Assembly: GCF_900101905.1 (NCBI RefSeq)
Contig: NZ_FNAJ01000001.1
Coordinates: 1,054,001 to 1,118,000, forward strand
Reading direction: 5' to 3'
DNA length: 64,000 nt
Source: Myxococcus virescens
Lineage (GTDB): Bacteria; Myxococcota; Myxococcia; Myxococcales; Myxococcaceae
Positions 18,855 to 28,051 of this stretch are shown here, one piece after another. The position numbers were made by a program, and so were the translations under genes. How positions within the stretch are numbered: the first letter of the stretch is position 1; every line of letters begins with the position of its first letter. Under the pieces are notes generated by a model. The model searched no databases. It was given only the letters and a program-made list of their open reading frames with translations, and was not told the DNA's origin.

Positions 18855-20618
18855 ATGGCTTCCGAGTTGATCTGCGATACCTGCGGCCTGGCCGTACCTG
18901 CCGACACCACCGTGTGCCCACGCGATGGGACGGTGGTGCTGTCGTCGTTCGACGTGCCCCCGCGCGAGGAGCCGAACGTGGTGGTGCAGGCCTCAGAGCC
19001 GCCCGCGGCCGTGCAGCGGGACCCGCTCATCGGCTTGAAGCTGGGCGAGTACGAGCTGCGCTCGCGCATCGGCGTGGGCGGCATGGGGCTGGTGTACGAA
19101 GGCATCCAGCCGCTCATCGGCAAGCGCGTGGCGGTGAAGGTGCTGCGTCCGGAGCTGGCCCACTCCACCGAGCAGGTGGAGCGGCTGCTGGCGGAGGCCC
19201 GCGCCGTCAACGCCATCCGTCACCGGGGCATCATCGACATCTTCGGCTTCGGCCAGGTGCCGGACGGCCGGCAGTACATCGTCATGGAGTACCTGGAGGG
19301 CCAGGCGCTCGACGCGGTGCTGACGGAGAAGAACCGGCTTCCGGTGCAGGAGGCGCTGGCGCTGCTCGACGAGGTCCTGGCCGCGCTGGCCGCCGCGCAC
19401 GGCGCGGGCGTGGTGCACCGCGACCTCAAGCCGAGCAACATCTTCCTGGTGCAGCAGCCGGACGGCTCGCGCTACGTGAAGGTGCTGGACTTCGGGCTCG
19501 CCAAGCGAGGCCAGGGCCCCACCGGCCGCACCGCGCAGACGCGCACGGACATGGTGGTGGGCACGCCGGAGTACATGGCGCCGGAGCAGGCGCGCGGCCA
19601 GGAAGTGGGTCCGATGACGGACCTCTACGCCCTGGGTGTCGTCACCTTTGAAATCGTCACCGGCCGCCTGCCCTTCGTGGGCAGCTCGCCAGTGGACCTG
19701 CTGATGAAGCATGTGGAGGCGCGGCCGCCTCGCCCGTCGGAGTTCGTCTCCGATTTGCCGCCCGCGCTGGACGCCTTCATCTTGCAGATGCTCACCAAGG
19801 ACCCGGAGACGCGCCCCAACTCCGCGGACGCGCTGCGGCAGCAGCTCCACAAGCTGCGCCGCACCCTGCGGGCCTCCACGCGCTCCAACCCCAGCGCGCT
19901 CGCGCCCGGCTTCGAGAAGGCCGCTGCGGTGGCGGAAGTCGACTCGCGCCGTCCCACCACGCCGGTGCCGGTGCCCCCGGAGCTGAACACCGAGCTGACC
20001 TCGCAGGAGCTGCACGCCGCGGGCGTCCGCAGTCCGCTGCGCAAGCACCTGCCGCTGGTGGGTGCCGTGGGCTTCGCCGTGCTGCTGCTCGCGGGCGCCG
20101 CCGCGGTCGTCATCCGCGGCGCGAAGGCCCCCGCGCTCGTGCCGCCGTCCATCACGCCGCAGCAAGCCGCGGCGCCGGAGCAGGCCGCTGCGGTCACGCC
20201 ACAGCAAGCCGCGGCGGCGGAGCAGGCCGCTGCGACGCCCCCGCCTCCCGCCGAGCCAGCGCAAGCGCCCGTGGAGGAAGTGCCGCTTCAGCCCCTGGTC
20301 GTCGCCGCCGTCGCGCCGGCTCCGCCGGACGGCGTGGAGCGTCCGCCGCCGGCCCCGCGCGCCGAGAACACCCGCGTCGCGCCGCCTCGCCCCCTGAAGG
20401 CCTCCGCCCCCACGCTGGAGGACATCCTCCAGAGCATCAACCGGCTGGAGCGCCGGGTGGACCGGCTGGAGACGAGCGGGAAGATTGACGCCCCCAAGGC
20501 CAACGCCGCGCGCAACCTGCTGGCGAAGTACCGCGACGACGCGCGGGCCGACACCAGCGCCCCCGCCCGCATCGACCTGCTCAAGAAGGTGACGGGCGTG
20601 GCGGGGATGATTCGCTGA
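18855..20618 (+). CDS. Membrane-anchored eukaryote-like Ser/Thr protein kinase
   Basis: 587 residues. An N-terminal Cys cluster (C7, C10, C21) looks like half of a zinc ribbon whose fourth Cys is lost (CPRDG instead of CPxCG). The kinase domain spans about 66-330: Gly loop GVGGMGLV, VAVK with Lys95, HRDLKPSN, DFG and GTPEYMAPE, all intact, so it should be active. Then come a Pro/Ala linker, one membrane helix (HLPLVGAVGFAVLLLAGAAAVVI), a duplicated TPQQAAA-EQAAA repeat and a C-terminal coiled-coil segment (DILQSINRLERRVDRLETSG). The kinase domain is cytoplasmic; the C-terminal coil would be outside. The target is unknown. Confidence 0.93.
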   Translation: MASELICDTCGLAVPADTTVCPRDGTVVLSSFDVPPREEPNVVVQASEPPAAVQRDPLIGLKLGEYELRSRIGVGGMGLVYEGIQPLIGKRVAVKVLRPELAHSTEQVERLLAEARAVNAIRHRGIIDIFGFGQVPDGRQYIVMEYLEGQALDAVLTEKNRLPVQEALALLDEVLAALAAAHGAGVVHRDLKPSNIFLVQQPDGSRYVKVLDFGLAKRGQGPTGRTAQTRTDMVVGTPEYMAPEQARGQEVGPMTDLYALGVVTFEIVTGRLPFVGSSPVDLLMKHVEARPPRPSEFVSDLPPALDAFILQMLTKDPETRPNSADALRQQLHKLRRTLRASTRSNPSALAPGFEKAAAVAEVDSRRPTTPVPVPPELNTELTSQELHAAGVRSPLRKHLPLVGAVGFAVLLLAGAAAVVIRGAKAPALVPPSITPQQAAAPEQAAAVTPQQAAAAEQAAATPPPPAEPAQAPVEEVPLQPLVVAAVAPAPPDGVERPPPAPRAENTRVAPPRPLKASAPTLEDILQSINRLERRVDRLETSGKIDAPKANAARNLLAKYRDDARADTSAPARIDLLKKVTGVAGMIR

Positions 20619-20630
20619 CCCGCGCCTGAC

Positions 20631-21401
20631 TCAGCGCGCGCAGGCCAGCGGCTGGGCCATGGCGTTGCGCGCGCGGTCCTCGCTCACCAACCGCCACGCC
20701 GCCAGGTCCTCCAGCAACCGATTGCGGTCCTGCCGGAGCACCGTGGGGTTCTTGCAAATCTTGATGCCGTAGTAATCGGAGTACGGGGGCAGCGCGAGTT
20801 GCAGCTCGGCGAGTTCCTCCAGCTTCAACTCGCTCAGCTCACGGCCAAAGAGCGCCAGGGCCGCGTCCTCCACGCCGACGATGCCGCGCTCGAAGTAGAT
20901 GATGGACAGGTCGTACGCGATGAGCTGGTCCTTCTGCATGAAGGTGTGGATGCGGTGCGCGGCCACCGACCGCTCACGCGTGCCCTCGATGCCCAGCGCG
21001 GCGGCGATGCGCATGGCCAGGACGCGCTCACACGCCCCGTCTCCCGGCGGCGACGTGCCCACGGTGGCGCCCAGGAACAGACGCCAGGCCCACGCGGGCC
21101 CGTCCTCGCGTGGCGTCTGGAAGTACCGGGGGCACTCCAGGTGGCGGATGTACAGGGCCACCAGGTCCTTGGGCAGCTTGGAGAAGTCCGGCCGCACGAA
21201 GGTGATGGGGCGCGGGTTGCGCTGGGACTGCCCCGCCCGGAGGCTCATCCGCTCGCCTTCGATGCTGTGCTTGAGCTGCTTCTCCACGTCGAATTCGCTC
21301 TCCAGCGGCGGCAGCTTGCTCGCCGTGTAGAGGTACGTCAGCGGAATCACCACGCCGGCCAGGCCCAGCATGAACAAGATTGTCCAGAGCAGACTCTTCA
21401 C
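20631..21401 (-). CDS. Divergent GT51 (peptidoglycan transglycosylase)-like membrane protein
   Basis: 256 residues with one N-terminal membrane helix (LLWTILFMLGLAGVVIPLTYLY). HLECPRYFQTP (Glu89) aligns with the catalytic TEDPRFYEHxG motif of GT51 enzymes; the Glu is kept but the next Asp is Cys and the His-x-Gly is gone. Later, GVEDAALALFGRELSELKLEELAELQLALPP matches the GT51 block A-x3-FG-x5-L-x-L-x-E-x-A-x-LA-x-LP. It may be a weak or inactive glycan polymerase relative. It converges on the kinase gene with a 12-bp gap. Confidence 0.62.
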   Translation of the reverse strand: MKSLLWTILFMLGLAGVVIPLTYLYTASKLPPLESEFDVEKQLKHSIEGERMSLRAGQSQRNPRPITFVRPDFSKLPKDLVALYIRHLECPRYFQTPREDGPAWAWRLFLGATVGTSPPGDGACERVLAMRIAAALGIEGTRERSVAAHRIHTFMQKDQLIAYDLSIIYFERGIVGVEDAALALFGRELSELKLEELAELQLALPPYSDYYGIKICKNPTVLRQDRNRLLEDLAAWRLVSEDRARNAMAQPLACAR

Positions 21402-21456
21402 CCCCTCAGGCTACCAGGGGGCGGCACGCGCCGGGCGCGTAGGTTAAAACCCCGAC

Positions 21457-22149
21457 ATGCCCGACTGGCACCCGGCCACCGTCACTGACAGTGCACCCGC
21501 CGCAGATGGCCTCACCGACCTCGTGCTGGACGTACAGGGCACGCCCCTGGCCGGAACCCATGAGCGGCCCGGCCAATACGTCCACCTGCGCCTGCCTGGT
21601 GTGGGACAGGGGCTCTTTGCCATCGCCTCCCCGCCCGGCCGCCCGGGGACGCAGTGGGAGTTCCTCCTCAAGGTGGGCAGCCCACTGTCCGACGCCCTCA
21701 TCCACCTGCCCCGGGGCGCCCACGTCGACGTGTCACGGCCAGAGGGACGAGGCTTCCCGCTGGAGCGCGCCCGTGGCCAGGACGTGCTCCTGTTCGCCAC
21801 CGGCTCCGGCATCTCCGCCATCCGCTCCGTCATCACCAGCATCCAGTTGGAGCGCGGCGCCTACCGCCAGGTGACGCTCTACTTCGGCGCGCGCACACCG
21901 GGCGCCTTCGCCTACACGGACGAACTCCACGAGTGGGAAGCCGGCGGGGTGCGCGTGGTGCGCACCGTCAGCCAGCCCGGCGCCAGCGGCTGGCAGGGCC
22001 TCACGGGCTATGTGCAGGCCCACCTGGGCGAAGGGCCCGTGCAGGCCGCGGTGGCCTTCCTCTGCGGGCAGAAGGAGATGGTGCGGGGCGTGATGACGAC
22101 GCTCCAGGCCCGCGGCATGCCCGCGGGTGACATCCACCTCAACTTCTGA
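21457..22149 (+). CDS. FNR-type FAD/NAD(P)-binding oxidoreductase
   Basis: 230 residues, a stand-alone ferredoxin-reductase module. RPGQYVHLR and FAIASPP form the flavin side; GSGISAIRSVI is the NAD(P) phosphate-binding turn; CGQKEMVRGVMTTLQARG is the usual C-terminal nicotinamide site. There is no ferredoxin or heme domain in the chain, so it must pass electrons to a separate partner that cannot be identified here. It is convergent with the WD40 lipoprotein gene, 15 bp apart. Confidence 0.87.
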   Translation: MPDWHPATVTDSAPAADGLTDLVLDVQGTPLAGTHERPGQYVHLRLPGVGQGLFAIASPPGRPGTQWEFLLKVGSPLSDALIHLPRGAHVDVSRPEGRGFPLERARGQDVLLFATGSGISAIRSVITSIQLERGAYRQVTLYFGARTPGAFAYTDELHEWEAGGVRVVRTVSQPGASGWQGLTGYVQAHLGEGPVQAAVAFLCGQKEMVRGVMTTLQARGMPAGDIHLNF

Positions 22150-22164
22150 GCGGTGGCGTGAGAA

Positions 22165-23808
22165 CTACGGAGCGACGGACGCGCCGGCCGTGCCCGGCCC
22201 CTGCACGGTGGGCGATTCATAGCCCACGTCCAGCAGCACCGCCGCCGGGTCGCTGTCCCCGTCGCGGCTGGCCACCTGGGGCGTCCACGCGGCCACGCCC
22301 AGCCAGCGCCCATCCGGGCTGAAGCGCACGCGCCGCACGGACCAGTCGAAGCGGTGCTCGCCGCGCGCGTCCGCGTCACCTTCGGTGAACAGGTACACGC
22401 GCTTGTCCCAGCCGCCGCTGGCCAGCGAGCGCCCGTCCGGGGAGATGGCCGCGGTGGCCACCACGCCCCGGTGCACCGGCCACTTCGCCAGCACCTGGCC
22501 GGACTGCGCGTCCACCAGCGCGCCCGCGTTGAAGGGGCCCTGCGGCTCCTCCACGCCCTTGCGCTCGCGCTCGTACACGCCGCGGTCGCGCTCCGGCTTC
22601 TGCTCCGACAGGCCCACCCCCAGCCGCTGGCCGCGCGCGTCCACGGTGACGTCGCTCACGTAGGCCGGGAAGGGAAACTCCGAGCGACGCGCGAGCACCA
22701 GCGCGTCCACCGTCACCGCGCCCTCGGGCGGGCCGCCCTTCAGCGACAGCACGGCCTCCTGCGTGACTTCGTCGAAGGCCACGTCCACCCGTTCGGAGAA
22801 GGGCGCGCCCAGCACGCCCTGGGTGCCCTGCGGCACGCACGCGTCGCAGATGGCGACGTCCACGCCCTCCACCCGCATGGACTTGAAGCGCAGGGACTGG
22901 GCCGGCGCCAGCCGCGCGGCGATGGTGCCCAGCGGCCCCGGCACGTTGACCGTCTCCTTCAGGAAGGGCACGTCGATGCCCGCCGCGGCGGCCGCCTCGC
23001 TGGTGAGCACCAGCGCGGGCGCGCGCGCATCCAGCGCGAAGGACAGCGGCGCCTTGTCATTCACCGTGCCGCCCAGCACCACGGAGCCGGCGCGCCGCTC
23101 GAAGCGCATGCGCGCCTGTCCCGGCCGCAGCCCCTCCACGGAGGTGCGCCAGGCCCGCACGTGCTTGTCCCAGCCGCCCGAATACAGCGTCCCGTCCGGC
23201 GCGAAGGCCAGCGCCGTCACCGGCCCCAGGTGTCCGCGCTCCTCGGAGCCGTACTCCAGCGCGGGCGCCGACAGCACCGTCATCAGGCCCTTGTAGCTGC
23301 CCACCACCAGCCACTGCCCTTCCGGGTGGAAGGCCACCACGGACAGCGGCTCCTCGGTGCGGCGCTCCGCCACGAGCACGCCGGTGGCCGCGTCGAAGAG
23401 GCGCACCACGCTGTCCTTGCCCGCGGTGGCCACGCGCGTGCCATCCGGGGAGAAGGCCACGCCCTCCACGTCGAACTCGTAGGGGTTGATGGCCGGGTCC
23501 GCCAGCATCGTCGGCTCGGCGGAGCCCAGCTCCCAGACGGAGAGGAAGTAGGACTTGCTGCCCAGGCGCGAGTACGCCACCCGGGCGCCTCGGGGCGCGA
23601 AGGCCAGGCCCCAGATGAAGTCCTTGTTGTTGAGGACGGCCTTGCGCCCAAGGCCCGAGGCGCTACCGGACACCCAGGTGCCCGGCTCCGACGCCAGCCG
23701 GGCGCTCAGCTCCGGGGACACCCGAGGAGGCGCGTGTGCACAGCCACCACCGCCCACCGCCACCACCCCGCCCGCCAGCAGTGCGAACGCCCCCCTCGCG
23801 AACTTCAT
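22165..23808 (-). CDS. WD40-repeat lipoprotein interrupted by an aspartyl-protease-like domain
   Basis: 547 residues. A signal segment ends in GGGGC (Cys23), a loose lipobox. WD40-type blades run from about 60 to 225 (AFSPDGTRVATAGKDSVVRLFD, AFAPDGTLYSGGWDKHVRAW) and resume at about 380-530 (AISPDGRSLASGGWDKRVYLF). Between them, residues about 241-356 read like a retropepsin-type domain: SFALDARAPALVLTSEAAAAAG at the DTG site and QGVLGAPFSERVDVAFDE like the ILG-x2-FL block. The DTG is DAR (260-262), so it is probably catalytically dead. Its ATG overlaps the TGA of the upstream LpoA-like gene (ATGA), so the two lipoproteins are co-translated and may act together in the envelope. Confidence 0.72.
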   Translation of the reverse strand: MKFARGAFALLAGGVVAVGGGGCAHAPPRVSPELSARLASEPGTWVSGSASGLGRKAVLNNKDFIWGLAFAPRGARVAYSRLGSKSYFLSVWELGSAEPTMLADPAINPYEFDVEGVAFSPDGTRVATAGKDSVVRLFDAATGVLVAERRTEEPLSVVAFHPEGQWLVVGSYKGLMTVLSAPALEYGSEERGHLGPVTALAFAPDGTLYSGGWDKHVRAWRTSVEGLRPGQARMRFERRAGSVVLGGTVNDKAPLSFALDARAPALVLTSEAAAAAGIDVPFLKETVNVPGPLGTIAARLAPAQSLRFKSMRVEGVDVAICDACVPQGTQGVLGAPFSERVDVAFDEVTQEAVLSLKGGPPEGAVTVDALVLARRSEFPFPAYVSDVTVDARGQRLGVGLSEQKPERDRGVYERERKGVEEPQGPFNAGALVDAQSGQVLAKWPVHRGVVATAAISPDGRSLASGGWDKRVYLFTEGDADARGEHRFDWSVRRVRFSPDGRWLGVAAWTPQVASRDGDSDPAAVLLDVGYESPTVQGPGTAGASVAP

Positions 23809-25970
23809 GTCCCTGAGCCTCCTGACGCCGAGGCGGCCTTCTGCCGCTCCTTCTCGACGTTGATTTCCGTGACGCCCTTGTTGTCGATGGACAACAGGAA
23901 CAGCTGCTTCACCGCCTCGCGCTTCTCGTTGAAGGACGTGCGCCCGGTGGCCCCGTCGAAGTTCTTCAGGTTGGCCATCGCGTCACGCATCTGCGCGCGC
24001 GTGCGCGGTGCATCCTTCTGCTCCATGAGCTGCCGCAACATCCGACCGGAGTCGTAGCCAATGGCCTCCAGCAGACCCGGGTCCCGCCCCGTCTCCGCCC
24101 GGTAGGCCTCGCGGTACTGCTCCACGAAGCGGCGAGTGGCCGGGCGCTGCGAGTCCACGAAGAAGCCGTCCACGAACACCGAGCAGGTGACGAACTTGCC
24201 GCCGCGCTCCACCAGCTCCGGCAGCCCCGAGCGGCCCTTGGGGCTGCTCCACTGGTTGGCGCCGAAGAGCGTCACCGTCTTCAGCTCCTTCTTGCCCGTC
24301 GTCTTGCGGATGCGCTCCAAATCACGCGGGTCGCACGCGTTGGTGACGATGTCTTCCACCGCCAGCGCGGGCGCCACCAAGCTGACGCGGCGCCAGTCAT
24401 CCGGCATGAAGATGGCGTCGAAGTCGATGATGGGCTCCACGCCGCTCTTCACCTTCTCCATCGCCTTGCGGCGGCGGAAGGCGTCCAGGTTCTCCCCCTG
24501 CACGTCGCGCACGCCCTCGATGTAGTCGCCGCGGTCATCCAGGTAGTAGCGGCCCACCAGCTTCTTGGCCTCGGTGGTGAAGGTCGTCTGGTCGTGCGAA
24601 TAGCGCTCCGCCCCGCGCACGCCGCCGCCCCGCGCCACCACCTGATCCCAGAAGGCATCCGCCAGCTCCACGCCGTAGGGGATGTTCGGGTACAGCAGCG
24701 CGAAGCGCTTGTAGCCCTTCACGTTCATCGCGTAGTCGGCGATGGCCTCCGCCTGCGCCGCGTTGGTGAGCATGTTGCGGAAGACGTAGCTGCCCAACTC
24801 GGTGATGCCGTCCTGCCGGCTCATGGTCAGCAGCGGCACCTGAAGCTCCTCGGCCACCAGCGCCGCGCGCTTCGAGTCATCCGCCAGCAGGGGCCCCAGC
24901 ACGGCGATGGCGCCGTCGTCGAAGGCCAGCTGCTCCATGGCCTGACCCGTCTTGTTGACGTCGCCCTGCGTGTCCTTCACCACCAGCTCCACGCCGCTGC
25001 CTTCCAGCCCCAGTTGGATGCCGCGCAGCACCGCCTCGCCAATGGGCTGGTAGCGGCCCGTCATGGGCAGCAGCACGCCCACCGTGCGGGGGCGGGCCTC
25101 CACCCGGCGCGTGGCGCGGGCCAGCAGCTCGCGGGCCTGCGGCGCGAAGGCGTGGCCGGGCGCCTGGGCGAGGAAACGGTTCAGCGTCTCCTCCAGCCGC
25201 GTCCAGTCCCGCAGGTGGTAGTAGACGCGCGCCAGCTTGAAGGTGATGACGGGCCACGCCGGGTTGGACGGCGACAGGCCCTCCGCCACGCGGGCGATGT
25301 CCACGAAGGCCGCGCGGCCCTCCACCAGCGCCTCCACCTTGGCCACCGCGGCGGCCTGCGCCTGCGCGCCCTGGGCCTGGCCCGCCTCGTCCACCGCCAT
25401 CTGCAGCGCCTGCCCGTAGAGGCCGGCGCCCTCCGCGGCGCGAGCGGCCTCGTTGAGCAGCTGGGTACGCTCGGCGCCACTGGCGCGCTCGGCGAGGCTG
25501 GAGAGCGTCTGGTACGCGTCGCGGTAGGCGCCCACCTCCATCGCGGAGATGGCCAGCTTGTGCTTGGCGTCATCCGCCCGCGAATGGAGCGGGTTCTCGA
25601 AGAGCAGCTCGTTGAAGCTCTTGCGCGCGTTGACGAAGTCCCTGGACTCGAAGAAGAGGACACCGGCCTGATAGAGCGCGTCCTGGCCCGCGGTGGTGGC
25701 GGGATACGCCTTGCGCACCGACAGGTAGGCCTCCGCGGCCTTCTTCTTGTCCGGGGTGGCGCTGGCCGTCTGGGACGCCTGCGCCAGCGCCGCGTCGGCG
25801 GTGGGGTCCTTCTTCGCCTCCACCGAAGGACGCGTGGGGAACGGGTCTCCCGAAGGCAGGTCCCCGCCGGTGTCACCTCCGGAGGGCGTGCGGGTGGACC
25901 GGGGGCAGGCCGTCAGCAGCAGGGCCAGGGCGATGACGAGCGAGCGGCGCAGGGTGGGCAGGACATCCAT
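23805..25970 (-). CDS. Lipoprotein with TPR-like region and type-1 periplasmic-binding fold (LpoA/LivJ-like)
   Basis: 721 residues. Lipobox LLTAC (Cys22). Residues about 55-290 are helical repeats (AEAYLSVRKAYPATTAGQDALYQAG; ARKSFNELLFENPLHSRADDAKHKLA). From about 296 a periplasmic-binding type-1 fold begins, RTVGVLLPMTGRYQPIGEAV, with GAIAVLGPLLADDSKRAA and PLLTMSRQDGITELGSYVFRN. The TPR plus PBP1 layout is that of LpoA, the outer-membrane activator of penicillin-binding proteins, though ligand sensing as in LivJ is also possible. ATG 25970 starts the signal peptide; 25985 is an alternative. It is coupled by ATGA to the WD40 lipoprotein gene. Confidence 0.78.
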   Translation of the reverse strand: MDVLPTLRRSLVIALALLLTACPRSTRTPSGGDTGGDLPSGDPFPTRPSVEAKKDPTADAALAQASQTASATPDKKKAAEAYLSVRKAYPATTAGQDALYQAGVLFFESRDFVNARKSFNELLFENPLHSRADDAKHKLAISAMEVGAYRDAYQTLSSLAERASGAERTQLLNEAARAAEGAGLYGQALQMAVDEAGQAQGAQAQAAAVAKVEALVEGRAAFVDIARVAEGLSPSNPAWPVITFKLARVYYHLRDWTRLEETLNRFLAQAPGHAFAPQARELLARATRRVEARPRTVGVLLPMTGRYQPIGEAVLRGIQLGLEGSGVELVVKDTQGDVNKTGQAMEQLAFDDGAIAVLGPLLADDSKRAALVAEELQVPLLTMSRQDGITELGSYVFRNMLTNAAQAEAIADYAMNVKGYKRFALLYPNIPYGVELADAFWDQVVARGGGVRGAERYSHDQTTFTTEAKKLVGRYYLDDRGDYIEGVRDVQGENLDAFRRRKAMEKVKSGVEPIIDFDAIFMPDDWRRVSLVAPALAVEDIVTNACDPRDLERIRKTTGKKELKTVTLFGANQWSSPKGRSGLPELVERGGKFVTCSVFVDGFFVDSQRPATRRFVEQYREAYRAETGRDPGLLEAIGYDSGRMLRQLMEQKDAPRTRAQMRDAMANLKNFDGATGRTSFNEKREAVKQLFLLSIDNKGVTEINVEKERQKAASASGGSGT

Positions 25971-26156
25971 GGCAGGGCCGTGCATAGCAGTGGGGTGCGC
26001 CCCCGTCGACACCCGAGCGGGGGGAAGATTCCACTGCCAGGATCCGCTGTTTTGCAGTGCCCGTGCCCACGGCGGCCTGCCGCGCCGCGGCGCCCGCCTG
26101 CCCACCAGGCGCGGCACGGAAGCCGCGCTTTCGCGGCCCCGCGCCCGCAACCGTCG

Positions 26157-27284
26157 TCAGCCGAACAGCTCCTTCACCTTGGCGATGAAGCTCTTCGACT
26201 GCGGGTGCGACTCCTCGCCGGAGGCCTCCGCGAACTTCTCCAGCAGCTCGCGCTGCTTCGACGACAGCTCGGTGGGCGTCTCCACCACGACGCGCACGTG
26301 CTGATCTCCCCGCTGCTGGCTGTGCAGGTGGGGGATGCCCTTGCCCTTGAGCCGGAACACCTTACCGGACTGGGTGCCGTTGGGGACGGTCATCTTCACC
26401 TTGCCGTCCAGCGTGGGGACGTCGATTTTCGCGCCCAGCGCCGCCTGAGTGAAGGAGATGGGCACCTCGCAGAAGACCTCGTACTCCTCGCGCTGGAAGA
26501 GCGGGTGCTCCTTCACGATGACGGTGACGTAGAGGTCACCCGGCGGACCGCCCCGGTCTCCAGGCTCGCCCATGCCGGACAGCCGCACGCGCGTGCCGTT
26601 GTCCACGCCGCCCGGGATGGCCACCTCGATGACCTCCTCGGAGGGCACCTTGCCCGAGCCCTTGCAGCGCGTGCACGGGTCCGGCACCACCGCGCCCGTG
26701 CCGCCGCAGTCACCGCAGGGCCGGGACACCGCGAAGAAGCCCTGGGTGTAGCGCAGCTCGCCGCTGCCGCCGCACGCCGAGCAGGGCCGGGGCCCGGTGT
26801 TGCTCTTGCTGCCAGAGCCGGAGCAGGTGTCGCACTTCTTCGGCCGGGGAATGGTCACCTTGGGCCGGCAGCCGAAGGCCGCTTCCTCGAAGGTGATTTC
26901 CAGGTTGTAGCGCAGGTCCGCGCCACGCGAGCTCGTCCGCCGCCCACCCCGGCCACCGCCGAAGATGTCGCCGAAAATCTCGCCGAAGATGTCGTTGATG
27001 TTGACGCCCTGGAACCCGCCCCCGGCGCCACCAAAGCCCTCGAAGGGGTTGCCCGCGTGCCCGAAGCGGTCGTACTTCGCCCGCCGTTCAGGGTCGCTCA
27101 GCACCTCATAGGCTTCCGAGGCCTCCTTGAACTTCTCCTCGGCGTCCGAGTTCCCCGGATTGCGATCCGGGTGGTACTGCAGCGCCACCTTGCGGAACGC
27201 GCTCTTGAGCTCCTGCGCGGAGACAGATTTCTGGACGCCCAGGACCTCGTAGTAGTCGCGTTTCTGACCCGCCGCCGCTGACAT
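26157..27284 (-). CDS. dnaJ: Chaperone DnaJ
   Basis: 375 residues. The J domain has the HPD triad (YHPDRNPG); then a Gly/Phe-rich stretch ([19 protein letters not shown]); four CxxCxGxG zinc motifs ([32 protein letters not shown]); and the C-terminal substrate domain. This is a full type-I DnaJ, co-chaperone of DnaK. No dnaK or grpE lies next to it. A promoter flanked by an inverted repeat is at 27320-27368. Confidence 0.97.
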   Translation of the reverse strand: MSAAAGQKRDYYEVLGVQKSVSAQELKSAFRKVALQYHPDRNPGNSDAEEKFKEASEAYEVLSDPERRAKYDRFGHAGNPFEGFGGAGGGFQGVNINDIFGEIFGDIFGGGRGGRRTSSRGADLRYNLEITFEEAAFGCRPKVTIPRPKKCDTCSGSGSKSNTGPRPCSACGGSGELRYTQGFFAVSRPCGDCGGTGAVVPDPCTRCKGSGKVPSEEVIEVAIPGGVDNGTRVRLSGMGEPGDRGGPPGDLYVTVIVKEHPLFQREEYEVFCEVPISFTQAALGAKIDVPTLDGKVKMTVPNGTQSGKVFRLKGKGIPHLHSQQRGDQHVRVVVETPTELSSKQRELLEKFAEASGEESHPQSKSFIAKVKELFG

Positions 27285-27319
27285 TGATTACAACCCCTGG
27301 AATTTGCTGTGCTTTTTTG

Positions 27320-27368
27320 CGCTGCGTAAAATCTTGAGTCACTATAACGCAGCGAAACGCACCGGCAA
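27320..27368 (-). promoter_or_regulatory. Candidate dnaJ promoter with an 8-bp inverted repeat around the -10 side
   Basis: On the minus strand TTGCCG (27368-27363) and TATAGT (27346-27341) are 16 bp apart. CGCTGCGT (27320-27327) and its exact complement ACGCAGCG (27347-27354) flank the -10 box with a 19-bp spacer. It is not the CIRCE sequence. The repeat could be an operator for heat-shock control; the position is visible, the regulator is unknown. Confidence 0.45.
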
Positions 27369-27452
27369 TCCAGCGGGGACACGCGCCGCCCGCGCCCACC
27401 CGGTGCCGGGCGGGCATCCGGGCGGGTGGCGTGGCGGGAAGAGAGGAAGCCG

Positions 27453-27893
27453 TCAGACGGTCCACACGCGGTTGGCCGTCAGCTCCATCCGGGCCAGCCT
27501 GCGCTTGAGTCCGGGGTCCACCGCGCCCGTCGCGGCCCACTTGGGCACCACGAAGTGGAGCTCCGCGTTGTACAGCTTCGCGGCGCTGGCCAGGAGGCTC
27601 CAGCGGTTCTCCGCCGTGGGCTCGTCCACCATGTGCGGGGTGACGATTTCCAGGATGATGGGCGTGCGAGCCGAATCCGACTGCCGACAGGTGAAGTCGG
27701 GGCGATGGTCCTCGATGGTCCCCGACAGGATGGGAGGAGGCATGAACCCGGGGAGGCGCGCCTTGATGTCCGTGTAACCGATGGTGCGGAAGTACTCGGC
27801 CATCAGCCACAGGAGCCGCCGGCGCTCCTCGTCCTCCACCACCGGCTCACAGCCCGGATTGAACAGGGCCTCTTTTTCGTTATTGGTTTCCAT
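27453..27893 (-). CDS. Unknown protein, possibly a PD-(D/E)XK-type fold
   Basis: 146 residues from ATG 27893, with AGGGGAG just upstream. RRRLLWLMAEYFRTIGY is helical; HRPDFTCRQ followed by TPIILEIVTP and later ELHFVVP recalls the PD...(D/E)xK arrangement of nucleases, but the final Lys is Val, so activity is doubtful. I do not recognise a named family. It is a lone gene between dnaJ and the divergent ABC exporter. Confidence 0.6.
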   Translation of the reverse strand: METNNEKEALFNPGCEPVVEDEERRRLLWLMAEYFRTIGYTDIKARLPGFMPPPILSGTIEDHRPDFTCRQSDSARTPIILEIVTPHMVDEPTAENRWSLLASAAKLYNAELHFVVPKWAATGAVDPGLKRRLARMELTANRVWTV

Positions 27894-27942
27894 GGCTCCC
27901 CTGAACCTGTCCGCAGGGTTGAAGGTGGGCAATGGAACTGGC

Positions 27943-27963
27943 CCGGGCGCTGCAAGCGCCCGG
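27943..27963. promoter_or_regulatory. Perfect 9-bp inverted repeat in a divergent promoter region
   Basis: CCGGGCGCT-GCA-AGCGCCCGG, a perfect palindrome with a 3-base centre, lies midway between the start codons at 27893 (minus) and 28052 (plus). It could be an operator for either gene. Confidence 0.4.
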
Positions 27964-28051
27964 TGGCAGGGCAGCCGACAGGGCACCAGCCCCCGAAACC
28001 CGGTAGCCTTGGACCTTCTGGCGACTCAGTGACAGAGTCCGCCGCCGAACA

